Assembly: GCA_016869675.1 (NCBI GenBank)
Contig: VGDP01000022.1
Location: 1-55,044 of the forward strand
DNA: 55,044 nt
Direction: 5' to 3'
Source of the DNA: Alphaproteobacteria bacterium
GTDB taxonomy: Bacteria; Pseudomonadota; Alphaproteobacteria; SP197
Made by a program: the position numbers and the translations under genes. Shown in pieces: positions 45,239 to 54,662 of this stretch; positions within the stretch are counted from its first letter, which is position 1; the number at the start of each line of letters is the position of its first letter. The notes below the pieces were generated by a model. It saw only the letters and a list, made by a program, of their open reading frames with translations. It had not been told where the DNA came from and made no database searches.

Positions 45239-46287
45239 ACGCGCCTGTCCTGTTCGCCGAGCGCGGGTTGGCGCGCTGGATCACGTTGAACCGGCCCGAG
45301 GCGCTCAACGCCCTGACCCACGACATGGCTTTGGACATGGACAGCCGGCTGCGCATCTGGTCGCGCGACGCGTGCGTCGCGGCCGTGGTCATCGAAGGGA
45401 CGGGGGGCCGCGCCTTCTGCGCCGGCGGCGACATCCGGGTGCTCTACGACGCCATGCGCCGGCGCTACCTGGACCTGACCCGCATCTACTACCGCGACGA
45501 GTACCGGCTGAACCGGCTGATCGCCCGCTATCCCAAGCCCTACATCGCGCTGGTCGACGGCATGGCCATGGGCGGCGGGGTCGGGGTGTCGATCCACGGC
45601 TCCCACCGCATCGTGACCCAGGGCACCCTGTTCGCCATGCCGGAGACCGGCATCGGCCTGTTTCCCGACGTGGGCGCCACATACTTCCTGCCGCGCATGC
45701 CCGGCGCGCTCGGCCTGTACATCGGGCTGACCGGGGTTCGCCTGCGCGCGGCCGACGCGCTCTATGTCGGGTTCGGCACCCATTGCGTGGCGCGCGATCG
45801 CTGGGACGAGCTGCGCACAGCTCTGACCCGACTCGACGGCCTGCCCGGCAGCGTCGACCGTACGCTCGCGCGCCTGGCCGCCGATCCGGGTCCGGCGCCC
45901 CTGGCCGCGCACCGCGACGCGATCGACCGCTGCTTCGGCGCCGCGACGCTGGACGGCGTGTTCGAGGCACTCGCACGCGAAGGCAGCGACTTCGCGCGCA
46001 CCACGCTGTCGCTCTTGGGCGCCAAGTCGCCGACCAGCCTGACCGTGACCTTCCGACAATTGCGTGCCGGCGCGACGCTCAGCCTCGAGGACGCGATCCG
46101 GCTGGAGTATCGCCTGACCCAACGCTTCGTGCTGGGCTGGGACTTCCCCGAGGGCGTGCGCGCGACCATCATCGACAAGGACGGCCGCCCGGCTTGGCGC
46201 CCGGCCAAGCGCGAGGAGGTCGACCCCAAGACGATCGACGCGCTGTTCGCGCCGCTCGAGGGTGGCGAGCTCGGCTTCACGGACTGA
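45235..46287 (+). CDS. 3-hydroxyisobutyryl-CoA hydrolase (enoyl-CoA hydratase/isomerase family)
   Basis: The 350-residue crotonase-fold enzyme has TLNRPEALNALTHDMALDMD and GRAFCAGGDIRVLYDAM. The oxyanion hole is at MAMGGGVGVSIHGSHRIVT, followed by FAMPETGIGLFPDVGATYFL. A long C-terminal extension distinguishes HIBCH from simple hydratases. It hydrolyses 3-hydroxyisobutyryl-CoA in valine breakdown. The GTG start overlaps the preceding stop (GTGA), indicating coupling. Confidence 0.92.
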   Translation: MNAPVLFAERGLARWITLNRPEALNALTHDMALDMDSRLRIWSRDACVAAVVIEGTGGRAFCAGGDIRVLYDAMRRRYLDLTRIYYRDEYRLNRLIARYPKPYIALVDGMAMGGGVGVSIHGSHRIVTQGTLFAMPETGIGLFPDVGATYFLPRMPGALGLYIGLTGVRLRAADALYVGFGTHCVARDRWDELRTALTRLDGLPGSVDRTLARLAADPGPAPLAAHRDAIDRCFGAATLDGVFEALAREGSDFARTTLSLLGAKSPTSLTVTFRQLRAGATLSLEDAIRLEYRLTQRFVLGWDFPEGVRATIIDKDGRPAWRPAKREEVDPKTIDALFAPLEGGELGFTD

Positions 46288-46298
46288 CGGAGGGCGCC

Positions 46299-47192
46299 AT
46301 GGCGACCATCGGCTTCATCGGCGTCGGCAACATGGGCGGGCCCATGGCCGCCAACCTGGCCAAGGCCGGGCACGCGGTGATCGTGTTCGATCCGGTTCCG
46401 GCGGCGATGGAGCGCGCGCGCGCCGCTGGCTGCGCCGCCGCCGCGTCCATCGCCGAAACCGTGGTCGGCCGCGACGCCGTGATCACCATGCTGCCCTCGG
46501 GCGCGGAGGTGATCGCCGTTCACGCGGGCGAGGGTGGGGTCCTGGAGTCCTGCGCGCCCGGCGCGCTGCTGATCGATTGCTCGACCATCGACGTGGCCGC
46601 GGCGCGCGCCGTCGCCGCCCAGGCGGCCGAACGCGGGCTGGCCATGCTCGACGCGCCGGTCTCGGGCGGCGTGCGCGGCGCGGCGGCGGCGACGCTCACC
46701 TTCATGGTCGGCGGCGCGGCGGAAGCGGTGGCGCGTGCCGGCCCGCTGCTCGAAGCGATGGGCAAGACGGTCGTGCACACCGGCGCTTCGGGCAGCGGCC
46801 AGGCGGCCAAGATCTGCAACAACATGATCCTCGGCGTCTCGATGATCGCGGTCGCCGAGGCGTTCGCGCTGGCCGACCGGCTCGGGCTCGACCGCCAAGT
46901 GCTGTTCGACGTCGCGTCGCGTTCGTCCGGCCAGTGCTGGGCGCTGACGACCAACTGCCCGGTGCCCGGCCCGATGCCGGCGTCGCCGGCCAACCACGGC
47001 TACCGGGCAGGGTTCACCGCGGCGATGATGCTCAAGGACCTGCGGCTCGGGCAGCAGGCGGCGGGACAGGTGGGCGCGGCGACGCCGCTCGGCGCCGCGG
47101 CGACCGCGCTCTACGCGCTGTTCTGCAACGGCGATCACGGGGCCGAGGATTTCTCGGCGATCTTCCGCATGGTCGGCGCCGGATCGGCTTGA
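46299..47192 (+). CDS. mmsB: 3-hydroxyisobutyrate dehydrogenase
   Basis: The 297-residue NAD-dependent beta-hydroxyacid dehydrogenase has IGFIGVGNMGGPMAANLAKA at the N-terminus, LDAPVSGGVRGAAAATLTFM (substrate loop), and the catalytic Lys in GSGQAAKICNNMILG. With the two upstream genes it takes isobutyryl-CoA to methylmalonate semialdehyde. The next enzyme, MmsA, is not in this window. The ATG follows CGGAGGG. A strong hairpin follows the stop. Confidence 0.93.
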   Translation: MATIGFIGVGNMGGPMAANLAKAGHAVIVFDPVPAAMERARAAGCAAAASIAETVVGRDAVITMLPSGAEVIAVHAGEGGVLESCAPGALLIDCSTIDVAAARAVAAQAAERGLAMLDAPVSGGVRGAAAATLTFMVGGAAEAVARAGPLLEAMGKTVVHTGASGSGQAAKICNNMILGVSMIAVAEAFALADRLGLDRQVLFDVASRSSGQCWALTTNCPVPGPMPASPANHGYRAGFTAAMMLKDLRLGQQAAGQVGAATPLGAAATALYALFCNGDHGAEDFSAIFRMVGAGSA

Positions 47193-47197
47193 ACGAA

Positions 47198-47227
47198 AAC
47201 GCCCGCCGGTTGTCGCCGGCGGGCGTT
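47198..47227. terminator. Bidirectional intrinsic terminator
   Basis: AACGCCCGCCGG (47198-47209) pairs exactly with CCGGCGGGCGTT (47216-47227) around a six-base loop. It separates the convergent mmsB and PotD-like genes. On the minus strand the stem runs into TTTTCGTT, a usable T-tract. Confidence 0.8.
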
Positions 47228-47252
47228 CCAACTCGTATCGAGGTAGGTCGCG

Positions 47253-48380
47253 TCAGCCGCCGGCCTTGACCTCTTCGAAGATCTGGATCAGGCGCGTGCG
47301 GTAGTTGCCTTCCATGCCCTCGAAGAACACGCCGGCACCCATCACCTCGGTCGGGTTCTCCATGCCCAACCCGGCGACGATGGCCGGGTCGGCGAGGGCG
47401 AACGCCTTGCTGTTGGCGAAGCCGTAACCGTAGGTGTCGATCATGAACTTGCCGACCTCGGGCGACAGCGTCGCGTCGAGGTAGTCGTAAACGAGCTGCG
47501 GGTCCGCCGTGGAGCCGGCCAGGATCACCTGGGCGTCGACCCAGGTCAGGATGCCTTCCTTGGGCGTCATGTAGGCGACCGGCACGCCGGCCTCCTTCAG
47601 GCGCTTGTAGCCGTCGTTCCAGCCGTACGCCGCGACGATCTCGCCGGCGGCGAGCGCCTGCTCGATCTCGGACTGCGCGCTCCAGTAGAAGCGGGCGACC
47701 TCGTGGCCCTTGCGCATCAGCTCGCGCACCTGCTCGATCTGCTCGTCGGTCATGGCGTAGGGATCGAAGCCGAGCGCCAGCGCCGCCGGAATGGCGACGC
47801 CGTCCATGGCGTCGCGCGTGCCGATGCGGCCCTTGTACTTCTCGTCGAACAGGATCATCCACGAATCAGCCCCGACGTAATCGGGCGCCAGATCGGTGCG
47901 GAAGATGACCGAAGAGTTGCCCCACGCCCACGGCGCCGAGAGCTGCTTGCCGTCCGCCTGCGTGCCCTTGAGCGTCTTGAGCTCCTCGAACACATCGCCC
48001 CAGTTCGACAGGCGCGCGGTGTCGATCGGCTGGATCAGGCCGGCGTCCCACCACTTGCCGGTCATGTAGCCGGTCGGTACGGCGATGTCGGCCTGGAAGC
48101 CGGCCTTCACCTTCTCGATCGCCTCGTCGTTGTCGGCGAACAGCGAGAAGTCCGGCGATCCGCCGTGGGCGTCGATATAGGGCTGGTGCAGCTCGGGCAC
48201 TTCGTAGCCGCTCCAGGTGTAGACGGTCATGCCGCCGTCCGCCGTCGCGGGCCGCCGCATCATGGGCAGCGTGACGCTGGCCAGGCCGGCGCCGGCCAGG
48301 ATGCGGTTGACATCGCGCCGGCCGATGCGGCCGGCAGCGATCAGGCGGACAAGCTCTGCGGGTGTCGGGATCGTGCGCAT
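47253..48380 (-). CDS. PotD-like polyamine/amine ABC transporter substrate-binding protein
   Basis: The 375-residue exported binding protein resembles the spermidine/putrescine family: TVYTWSGYEVPELHQPYIDA, then APWAWGNSSVIFRTDL and YWSAQSEIEQALAAGEIVAA. The N-terminus has a twin-arginine-like R-R-D-V-N-R before a hydrophobic stretch (ILAGAGLASVTLP), which suggests Tat export, unusual for PotD of enterics. No ABC permease or ATPase is adjacent. A paralogue is at 51318-52430. The two flank three SDRs and a GcvT-like gene. Confidence 0.85.
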   Translation of the reverse strand: MRTIPTPAELVRLIAAGRIGRRDVNRILAGAGLASVTLPMMRRPATADGGMTVYTWSGYEVPELHQPYIDAHGGSPDFSLFADNDEAIEKVKAGFQADIAVPTGYMTGKWWDAGLIQPIDTARLSNWGDVFEELKTLKGTQADGKQLSAPWAWGNSSVIFRTDLAPDYVGADSWMILFDEKYKGRIGTRDAMDGVAIPAALALGFDPYAMTDEQIEQVRELMRKGHEVARFYWSAQSEIEQALAAGEIVAAYGWNDGYKRLKEAGVPVAYMTPKEGILTWVDAQVILAGSTADPQLVYDYLDATLSPEVGKFMIDTYGYGFANSKAFALADPAIVAGLGMENPTEVMGAGVFFEGMEGNYRTRLIQIFEEVKAGG

Positions 48381-48547
48381 GGTGAGCCTCCTGTTGGGGT
48401 GTGACGCGGACTAGCGGCCACAAGTTGGATTGGCCGTGAAACGGCAGCCGCCACGCTACGCCCTTGGCAGATTTGCGCAAGAGGCTCGCGGCCTGTATCC
48501 CCTCTTCGGTCTCATGCTAGAGAAGACGTCGAGGGAGGCGACGCATC

Positions 48548-49324
48548 ATGGACGTGGGCGTCAAGGGCAAGCGGGTCATCGTCACCGCCGGCGCGGCCGG
48601 AATCGGCCGGGCGATCGTCGGCCTGCTGGCGGGTTCGGGCGCGCGCGTGCACGCCTGCGACGTGGACGGCGCCGCCCTGGCCGCGCTGCCGCGCGATGTG
48701 CCCGGCGTCACCGTCACGTCGTGCGACGTGGCCGACCGCGCGGCGGTGGACCGGCTGTTCGCCGACGCCGAGGCGAAGCTCGGCGGCCTCGATGCCCTGG
48801 TCAACAACGCGGGCATCGCCGGGCCGACCGGCGCGGTCGATGCCATCGATCCCGCCGAGTGGGACCGCACGCTCGCGGTCAATCTGACCGGCCAGTTCAA
48901 CTGCGCCCGCCTGGCCGTGCCGCGTCTGAAGGCCGCGGGCGGCGGGGCGATCGTCAACATCTCCTCGGCCGCCGGGCGCTTCGGCTTTCCCTTGCGCAGC
49001 CCGTACGCCACCTCGAAGTGGGGCGTGGTCGGCTTCAGCCACACGCTGGCGGCCGAGTTCGGCGCCTTCGGCATCCGCTCGAACGCGATCCTGCCGGGGC
49101 CGGTGGCGGGCCCGCGCATCGACCGCGTGATCCAGGCCAAGGCCCAGGCGCGCAACGTCAGTTTTGAGGCCATGCGCGAGACCTACCTGCAATCGACGTC
49201 CATGAAGGCGTTCGTCACGGCCGAGGATGTCGCCAACATGGTAGTCTACCTGATCTCGGACGCCGGGCGTCTGGTCTCGGGCCAGGCGATCGGCGTCGAC
49301 GCCGGGGCGGTGGGCATCCACTGA
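48548..49324 (+). CDS. SDR family NAD(P)-dependent oxidoreductase
   Basis: The 258-residue classical SDR has the cofactor loop VTAGAAGIGRAIVGLLAGSG, D-V in SCDVADRAAV, NNAG, catalytic Tyr/Lys in SPYATSKWGVVGF and a C-terminal G-x-D-A-G motif. It is divergent from the PotD-like gene and its stop overlaps the next start (TGATG). The substrate is unknown. It is likely part of the same catabolic cluster as the GcvT-like gene. Confidence 0.92.
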   Translation: MDVGVKGKRVIVTAGAAGIGRAIVGLLAGSGARVHACDVDGAALAALPRDVPGVTVTSCDVADRAAVDRLFADAEAKLGGLDALVNNAGIAGPTGAVDAIDPAEWDRTLAVNLTGQFNCARLAVPRLKAAGGGAIVNISSAAGRFGFPLRSPYATSKWGVVGFSHTLAAEFGAFGIRSNAILPGPVAGPRIDRVIQAKAQARNVSFEAMRETYLQSTSMKAFVTAEDVANMVVYLISDAGRLVSGQAIGVDAGAVGIH

Positions 49325-50499
49325 TGGCCAAGCCGGCACGCAACTACGCCGGGTCCCACCCGACGATCCGCATCTCGTCGAAGCGCTTCCGCCTGTCGCC
49401 CTACGCCCCCTGCTATGCCACCGACGACACGGTGTGGGGTGTCTACAGCGGTCGGCTCTACGCCCTGACCTGGGGCGACGATCCCATCGAGCACTACTGG
49501 GCCTTGAAGCGCCGCGCCGCGCTCTACGACGTGCCCGAGCACCCCATCGCCATCGAGGGGCCGGACGCCGCGCGGCTGCTGGGGCGCGTGTTCTGTCGGC
49601 GCGTCGACGATCTGGCGGTGGGTCGCGCCCGCTATGCCATCGCCTGCCGCGACGACGGAGGCATCCTGATGGACGGCATTCTGCTGCGCCTGGCCGCCGA
49701 CCGCTTCTGGTACGTGCTGGCCGACGGCGACTTCGTGCCTTGGCTTCACGCCCACGCCCGCGGGTTCGACGCGCGGATCACCGATCCGGGGTCCTCGATC
49801 ATCCAGATCCAGGGGCCGCGCGCGTTCGACATCCTGGCCGCGGTCTGGGACGCGGATGCGGCACGCGCGCTCAAGTACTTCCACGTGCGCGAATGCGCCA
49901 TCGCCGGGCAGCGCCTGCTGGTCTCGCGCACGGGCTGGACCGGCGAGCTCGGCTTCGAGCTCTACACGCTCGATCCATCGCCCGACGGGCCGGCGCTGTG
50001 GCGCCATCTGCTTGAGGCCGGCACATCCTTCGGCTTGGTGGCCAGCAGCCTGGAGTCCATGGGCATCCGACGCATCGAGGCGGGCATCCTCGACAACGGT
50101 ACCGACATGGACCCGTCCATGACGCCCTTCCAGGCCGGCCTCGGACGCTTCGTCGAGTTCGACGCAGGCGACTTCGTCGGGCGCGCGGCGCTCGAACGCG
50201 CCGACCGGCGGACTTGCCTCTTGGGCGTCGCGTGCCACGTTGGTGTGCCGGTCGCGGGCATGACGATCGAGCACGAGGGACGCGCGGCCGGCCGCGTCAC
50301 CACGGGCGCCTGGTCGCCCCATCTCGGCCACGGCATTGGCTACGCGCGGATGGCCGAGCCGGGTTCCTGGCGCGACGCCGCGGTGGCGCTGGTCGACCGG
50401 GCCGGCGTGCGGTTCGACGCCACGCTGCTCGATCTGCCATTCTACGACCCGAACAAGCTGGTCCCGCGCGGCTTGGCGGAGGGCGGCCATGGGGCTTGA
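49324..50499 (+). CDS. GcvT/aminomethyltransferase-family protein (demethylase-like)
   Basis: The 391-residue protein has the T-protein fold. The N-terminal half reads HYWALKRRAALYDVPEHPIA and IQIQGPRAFDILAAVWDADA. The conserved SRTGWTGELGFELY folate-site segment and RRIEAGILDNGTDMDPSMTP follow. It ends in a T-protein C-terminal domain (YARMAEPGSWRDAAVALV). Members include glycine-cleavage T protein, DMSP demethylase and methylamine/sarcosine-type demethylases. Without gcvH/gcvP here, a free-standing tetrahydrofolate-dependent demethylase or aminomethyl transferase is more likely. It overlaps the upstream SDR by one base and the downstream SDR by eleven. Confidence 0.85.
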   Translation: MAKPARNYAGSHPTIRISSKRFRLSPYAPCYATDDTVWGVYSGRLYALTWGDDPIEHYWALKRRAALYDVPEHPIAIEGPDAARLLGRVFCRRVDDLAVGRARYAIACRDDGGILMDGILLRLAADRFWYVLADGDFVPWLHAHARGFDARITDPGSSIIQIQGPRAFDILAAVWDADAARALKYFHVRECAIAGQRLLVSRTGWTGELGFELYTLDPSPDGPALWRHLLEAGTSFGLVASSLESMGIRRIEAGILDNGTDMDPSMTPFQAGLGRFVEFDAGDFVGRAALERADRRTCLLGVACHVGVPVAGMTIEHEGRAAGRVTTGAWSPHLGHGIGYARMAEPGSWRDAAVALVDRAGVRFDATLLDLPFYDPNKLVPRGLAEGGHGA

Positions 50500-51244
50500 C
50501 GGCAAGGTCGCGCTTGTCACCGGCGCCACCTCGGGCAGCGGCGCGGCCATCGCGCGCGCCTTCGCGGCCTCCGGCGCGCGCGTCATGGCCAGCGGGCGCG
50601 ACGCCGCGCGCGGTCGGGCCACGCTCGCGTCGCTCGGTGCCGCCGGCGCCTTCCTTGGCGGCGACGTGGCCGATCGTGCCTTCTGCGACCGGCTGGTCGC
50701 CGCGACGGTCGAGCGGTTCGGCACGCTCGACATCCTGGTCAACAACGCCGGCGTCGCGTTCCGCCAGCCGGTCGAGACGACGACCGACGAACAGTGGAAC
50801 GAGACCATGGCGGTCAATGTCCACGCGGTTTTCTTCCTGTCGCGCGCGGCGCTCGGTGTCATGAAGGCGAAGGGGTCCGGCGTCGTCATCAACATCGCGT
50901 CCGATGCGGGCGTGATCGGCACGCCGAAGCTCGCCGCCTACTGCGCCTCGAAGGGGGCGATCATCCAGTTCACGCGCGCCGCGGCGCTCGACCACGCCAA
51001 GGACGGCATCCGCGTCAACGCCATCTGCCCGACCAACATCGACACGCCGATGATCGAGGGCGAGGCGCGCCAGCTCGGCGTCGACCTGGCCACCTACCGG
51101 CGCGAGAGCGCCGCCTGCGTGCCCATGGGCCGGGTCGGCACGGTGGACGAGGTCGCCGACATGGCGCTGTTCCTGGTGTCCGACCGCTCGCGCTTCGTCA
51201 CGGGCGCGGCGCTCCTGCTCGACGGCGGGGTGACCGCGGGATGA
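50489..51244 (+). CDS. SDR family oxidoreductase
   Basis: The 251-residue classical SDR has KVALVTGATSGSGAAIARAF (TGxxxGxG), GDVADRAF, NNAG, catalytic Tyr/Lys in AAYCASKGAIIQF and the C-terminal LLLDGGVTAG. It overlaps the GcvT-like gene by 11 bp, so the two are coupled. The substrate is unknown. It is followed 73 bp later by the interrupted binding-protein gene. Confidence 0.92.
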   Translation: MGLDGKVALVTGATSGSGAAIARAFAASGARVMASGRDAARGRATLASLGAAGAFLGGDVADRAFCDRLVAATVERFGTLDILVNNAGVAFRQPVETTTDEQWNETMAVNVHAVFFLSRAALGVMKAKGSGVVINIASDAGVIGTPKLAAYCASKGAIIQFTRAAALDHAKDGIRVNAICPTNIDTPMIEGEARQLGVDLATYRRESAACVPMGRVGTVDEVADMALFLVSDRSRFVTGAALLLDGGVTAG

Positions 51245-51317
51245 CGCGCGCGGACGGTGGAGGCGGCGGCATCGATCGTATACAGTTCGCTGGATCGACG
51301 TTCCAGGGGAGGACGTC

Positions 51318-52430
51318 ATGAACTATCAAGATTTCAAGACGCTGCTCGGTTCGAAGGGGCTGCGGCGGCGCGACATCGTCAAGGCCTTCGCCAGCGTCGG
51401 CATCGGTTCGGCGGTGATGCCCCTGGCTCGCGCGGCCCGTGCCGAACCCAACCTCGAAGTCTATACGTGGTCGGGTCACGAGCTGCCTGAGTTCCACCAG
51501 GCCTTCATCGACAAGAACGGCGGCAGTCCCTCCTTCACGTTCTTCGCCGAACTCGAGGAGGCGCTCAACAAGATCATCGCGGGCTACAAGGCCGACGTCA
51601 GCCACCCGTGCGCCTCGAGTGTGGACAAGTGGGTTGACGCCGGCATCGTCAAGCCGATCGACACGGCGCGTGTCGAACAGTGGGACAACATCTTCCCGCT
51701 CATGCGCGACATCCCGACCGTCCATCGCGCCGAGGGCGGCGCCTGGATGATGCCGTGGGATTGGGGCAACTCCTCCATCCTCTACCGCTCGGACCTGGTC
51801 GACATCTAGGAGGAGAGCTACGCGCTCTATCTCGACGAGCGCTACAAGGGAAAGATGAGTTTCTACGACTCCGCTGACGGATTTGTGCAGGTCACCGGCG
51901 CGATCATCAGAGCCAATGACGTCTTCGCCATGACCAAGGAGGAGTTTGCCAAGGCAAAGGAGACGATGAAGCAGATCCAGTCGAACATCCGTTTCTACGG
52001 GAGCGATCCGACCGAGATCGAGCAGGCCCTGGCCGCCGGCGAGATCGTCATCGCCTACGCCTGGAACGGCTCGGCGACGAACCTCAAGAAGCAGGGCGTG
52101 CCCATCAAGTTCATGGATCCCAAGGAAGGGATCTGGACCTGGGTGTGCGGTCTCTGCCTGTTCAACAACGGCGCCGGCAGTGAGGATCAGCAGTACGACT
52201 TCCTCAACGCGTTCCTCGACACCGGCACGGGCAAGAACCTGATCGAGATGTACGGATACAACCACGCCAACGCCGAGTCCTTCAAGCTCGTTGCCCAGGA
52301 GAAGCTGGACGAGCTCGGCATCGGCGACCCGATCGCCTTGATGGCGAAGGCGCGGTTCAGTCGGGCCATGAGCCCGGACTTCCGCCAGCAGGTCATCAAC
52401 GCGTTCGACGAGATCAAGGCGACCATGTAG
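51318..52430 (+). pseudogene. PotD-like substrate-binding protein interrupted by an in-frame TAG
   Basis: The reading frame begins MNYQDFKTLLGSKGLRRRDI, with a twin-arginine-like motif and the signal IVKAFASVGIGSAVM. It continues with LEVYTWSGHELPEFHQAFID, clearly paralogous to the gene at 47253. After RSDLVDI the codon at 51807-51809 is TAG. The same frame then continues for about 200 codons (EESYALYLDERYKGKMSFYD to AFDEIKATM) with normal similarity and no other damage. A single-base change of a GAG or CAG codon would explain it. The paralogue has continuous sequence at this point. Either a recent nonsense mutation, a base-call error or stop-codon readthrough is possible. No ABC partners are adjacent. 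Confidence 0.8.
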
Positions 52431-52437
52431 GTCGCCG

Positions 52438-53208
52438 GTGAACGCTTTCCGCCTCGAAGGCCGCGTCGCGCTGGTCACCGGCGCCACCTCAGGCATCGGC
52501 GCCGCGTGCGCCGAGGTGCTGGCTGAGGCCGGCGCGGCCGTGGTCGTCGCCGGGCGCAGCGTCCAGCGCGGCCAGGCGGTGGTGGAGGGCATCGCGCGCG
52601 CCGGCGGCCGCGCGCGGTTCCAGCCGCTCGACGTGTCCGACGACGCTTCGTGCCGCGCCGCCGTCCAGGCGGCGACGACCGCGTTCGGCCGGCTCGACAT
52701 CGTGGTCAACAGCGCCGGCATCGGCGCCGGCGGAGCGGTACTCGACACCACCGACGAGGACTGGCTCGCGGTGCTAGAGACGAACCTGACCGGCGTCTTT
52801 CGCATGTGCCGGGCCGCCGTGCCGCCGCTGCGCGCGGGCGGCGGCGCCATCGTCAACATCGGCTCCGACTGGTCGCTGTTCGCCGGCGCCGGCGCCGCGG
52901 CCTACTGCACCAGCAAGGGCGGCGTGCTGCTGCTGACCAAGGCCATGGCCCAGGACCACGCGCGTGAGGGCATCCGGGTCAACTGCGTCTGTCCGGCCGA
53001 GATCGATACGCCCATGCTGGCCACGACGGCCGACCGCCATGGTGTCGACCACGCCGAGGCGCTGGCGCGCTACGCCGAGGCGCTGCCCGTGGGCCGTGTC
53101 GGCACCCCGCGCGAGGTGGCCTACGCCGTGCTCTATCTCGCCTCCGACGAGGCCAGGTTCATCACCGGCATCGCGCTCCCCGTGGACGGCGGCTCGACCA
53201 GCCGGTAG
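52438..53208 (+). CDS. SDR family oxidoreductase
   Basis: The 256-residue SDR has GRVALVTGATSGIGAACAEV, LDVSDDASC, NSAG instead of NNAG, catalytic Tyr/Lys in AAYCTSKGGVLLLTK and a C-terminal PVDGGSTSR. It starts with GTG seven bases after the binding-protein stop, so it is probably in that transcript. The substrate is unknown. It is the third SDR of the cluster. Confidence 0.92.
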   Translation: MNAFRLEGRVALVTGATSGIGAACAEVLAEAGAAVVVAGRSVQRGQAVVEGIARAGGRARFQPLDVSDDASCRAAVQAATTAFGRLDIVVNSAGIGAGGAVLDTTDEDWLAVLETNLTGVFRMCRAAVPPLRAGGGAIVNIGSDWSLFAGAGAAAYCTSKGGVLLLTKAMAQDHAREGIRVNCVCPAEIDTPMLATTADRHGVDHAEALARYAEALPVGRVGTPREVAYAVLYLASDEARFITGIALPVDGGSTSR

Positions 53209-53228
53209 CGCCGGTTCGTTCAACCATT

Positions 53229-53338
53229 CGTGCTTCGCGGCGCGCCTTCGGCGCGCACCTCAGCACGGACGGATCTTGTTTGGCGGAAAAAGACCCCGCT
53301 AGCCCTGAGGTGGCCGCGCAGCGGCCCACGAAGGGCGG
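53229..53338. repeat. Dispersed hairpin-pair repeat, copy B2
   Basis: The left hairpin CGTGCTTCG ... CCTCAGCACG (53229-53267) contains GCGCGCC-TTCG-GCGCGC. The right hairpin (53303-53338) is GGCCGC-GCA-GCGGCC flanked by CCTGAGGT and CCCACGAAGG. It has the same arrangement as copy B1 at 43894-44004, with an unrelated middle. It lies between the last SDR and the convergent glutaryl-CoA dehydrogenase. Confidence 0.8.
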
Positions 53339-53356
53339 CTGGGTCCGGCGATGACC

Positions 53357-54568
53357 CTACCCCGTGAACGCCTGGATGCCGGTCTGGGCGCGGCCGAGGA
53401 TCAGGGCGTGCACGTCGTGGGTACCTTCGTAGGTGTTGACCGACTCAAGGTTCAGCACGTGGCGGATCACGTGGTACTCGTCCGAGATGCCGTTGCCGCC
53501 GTGCATGTCGCGCGCGGCGCGGGCGATCTCGATGGCTTTGCCGCAGCTGTTGCGCTTGATCAGCGAGATCATCTCGGGCGCGGCACGACCCTCGTCCTTC
53601 AGGCGGCCGACGCGCAGGCACGCCTGCAGGCCGATGGCGATGTCGGTCTGCATGTCGGCCAGCTTCTTCTGGATGAGCTGGTTGGCGGCGAGCGGCCGGC
53701 CGAACTGCTTGCGGTCCAGGGTGTACTGGCGTGCGGCGTGCCAGCAGAACTCGGCGGCGCCCAAGGCACCCCAGGCGATGCCGTAGCGCGCGTTGTTGAG
53801 GCAGCCGAACGGTCCCCTGAGCCCCTTCACCCCCGGCAGCAGGTTGTCGGTGGGCACGGCCACGTCGTGCATGACGATCTCGCCGGTGGGCGAGGCGCGC
53901 AGACTGAACTTGCCCTCGATCTTGGGCGTCTCGAGGCCCTTCATGCCGCGCTCCAACACGAAGCCGCGGATGTCGCCCTCGTCGTCCTTGGCCCACACCA
54001 CCATGACGTCGGCGAAGGGCGCGTTGGAGATCCACATCTTGGCGCCGTTCAGCACGTAGCCGCCGTCGACCTTGCGCGCGCGCGTCTTCATGCCGCCGGG
54101 GTCCGAGCCGTGGTCGGGCTCGGTCAGTCCGAAGCAGCCGACCAGTTGGCCGGTCGCCAGGCCGGGCAGCCACTTCTGACGCTGCGCCTCGGTGCCGTAG
54201 GCGTGGATCGGGTGCATGACCAGGCTGGACTGCACGCTCATCATCGAGCGGTAGCCGGAATCGACCCGCTCGACCTCGCGCGCGGCCAGGCCGTAGCAGA
54301 CGTAGTTGACCCCGGCGCAGCCGTAGCCGTCGATCGTCGAGCCCAGAAGCCCCATGTCGCCCATCTCCTTGAGGATCGAGCGATCGGCGCCCTCGTTGCG
54401 GAAGTCGGCCTTGACGCGCGTCATCAGCCGGCTCTGGGCGAACTCGCGCGCGGCGTCGCGGATCATCCGCTCGTCCTCGCTCAGCTGCTCGTCGAGCAGG
54501 AACGGATCGTCCCAGGCGAAGGCGGCGGGGGAGGCGGCGCTCGAAGACTTGGTCGCTGGCTGGGCCAT
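53357..54568 (-). CDS. gcdH: Glutaryl-CoA dehydrogenase
   Basis: The 403-residue acyl-CoA dehydrogenase oxidises and decarboxylates glutaryl-CoA to crotonyl-CoA (lysine/tryptophan catabolism). Diagnostic text includes [60 protein letters not shown], and the catalytic Glu in [16 protein letters not shown] (about E381). Gene length is normal. It is transcribed alone, with its promoter region towards the DUF6898-like gene. Confidence 0.93.
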   Translation of the reverse strand: MAQPATKSSSAASPAAFAWDDPFLLDEQLSEDERMIRDAAREFAQSRLMTRVKADFRNEGADRSILKEMGDMGLLGSTIDGYGCAGVNYVCYGLAAREVERVDSGYRSMMSVQSSLVMHPIHAYGTEAQRQKWLPGLATGQLVGCFGLTEPDHGSDPGGMKTRARKVDGGYVLNGAKMWISNAPFADVMVVWAKDDEGDIRGFVLERGMKGLETPKIEGKFSLRASPTGEIVMHDVAVPTDNLLPGVKGLRGPFGCLNNARYGIAWGALGAAEFCWHAARQYTLDRKQFGRPLAANQLIQKKLADMQTDIAIGLQACLRVGRLKDEGRAAPEMISLIKRNSCGKAIEIARAARDMHGGNGISDEYHVIRHVLNLESVNTYEGTHDVHALILGRAQTGIQAFTG

Positions 54569-54662
54569 CGCGGGCTCCTCGACGGGGCTATTCAGGATCC
54601 GGTAACCATGGAGCCGTAGTTATAGGCCGGTCCGGGACACCGCAACAGCCCGAGCGGCCGCC

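Noticed and set aside
51807-51809. TAG as a pyrrolysine codon in the binding-protein gene
   Set aside because: Pyrrolysine is known in methylamine methyltransferases, not in PotD-type proteins; no pyl genes are present in the window, and a point mutation is simpler.
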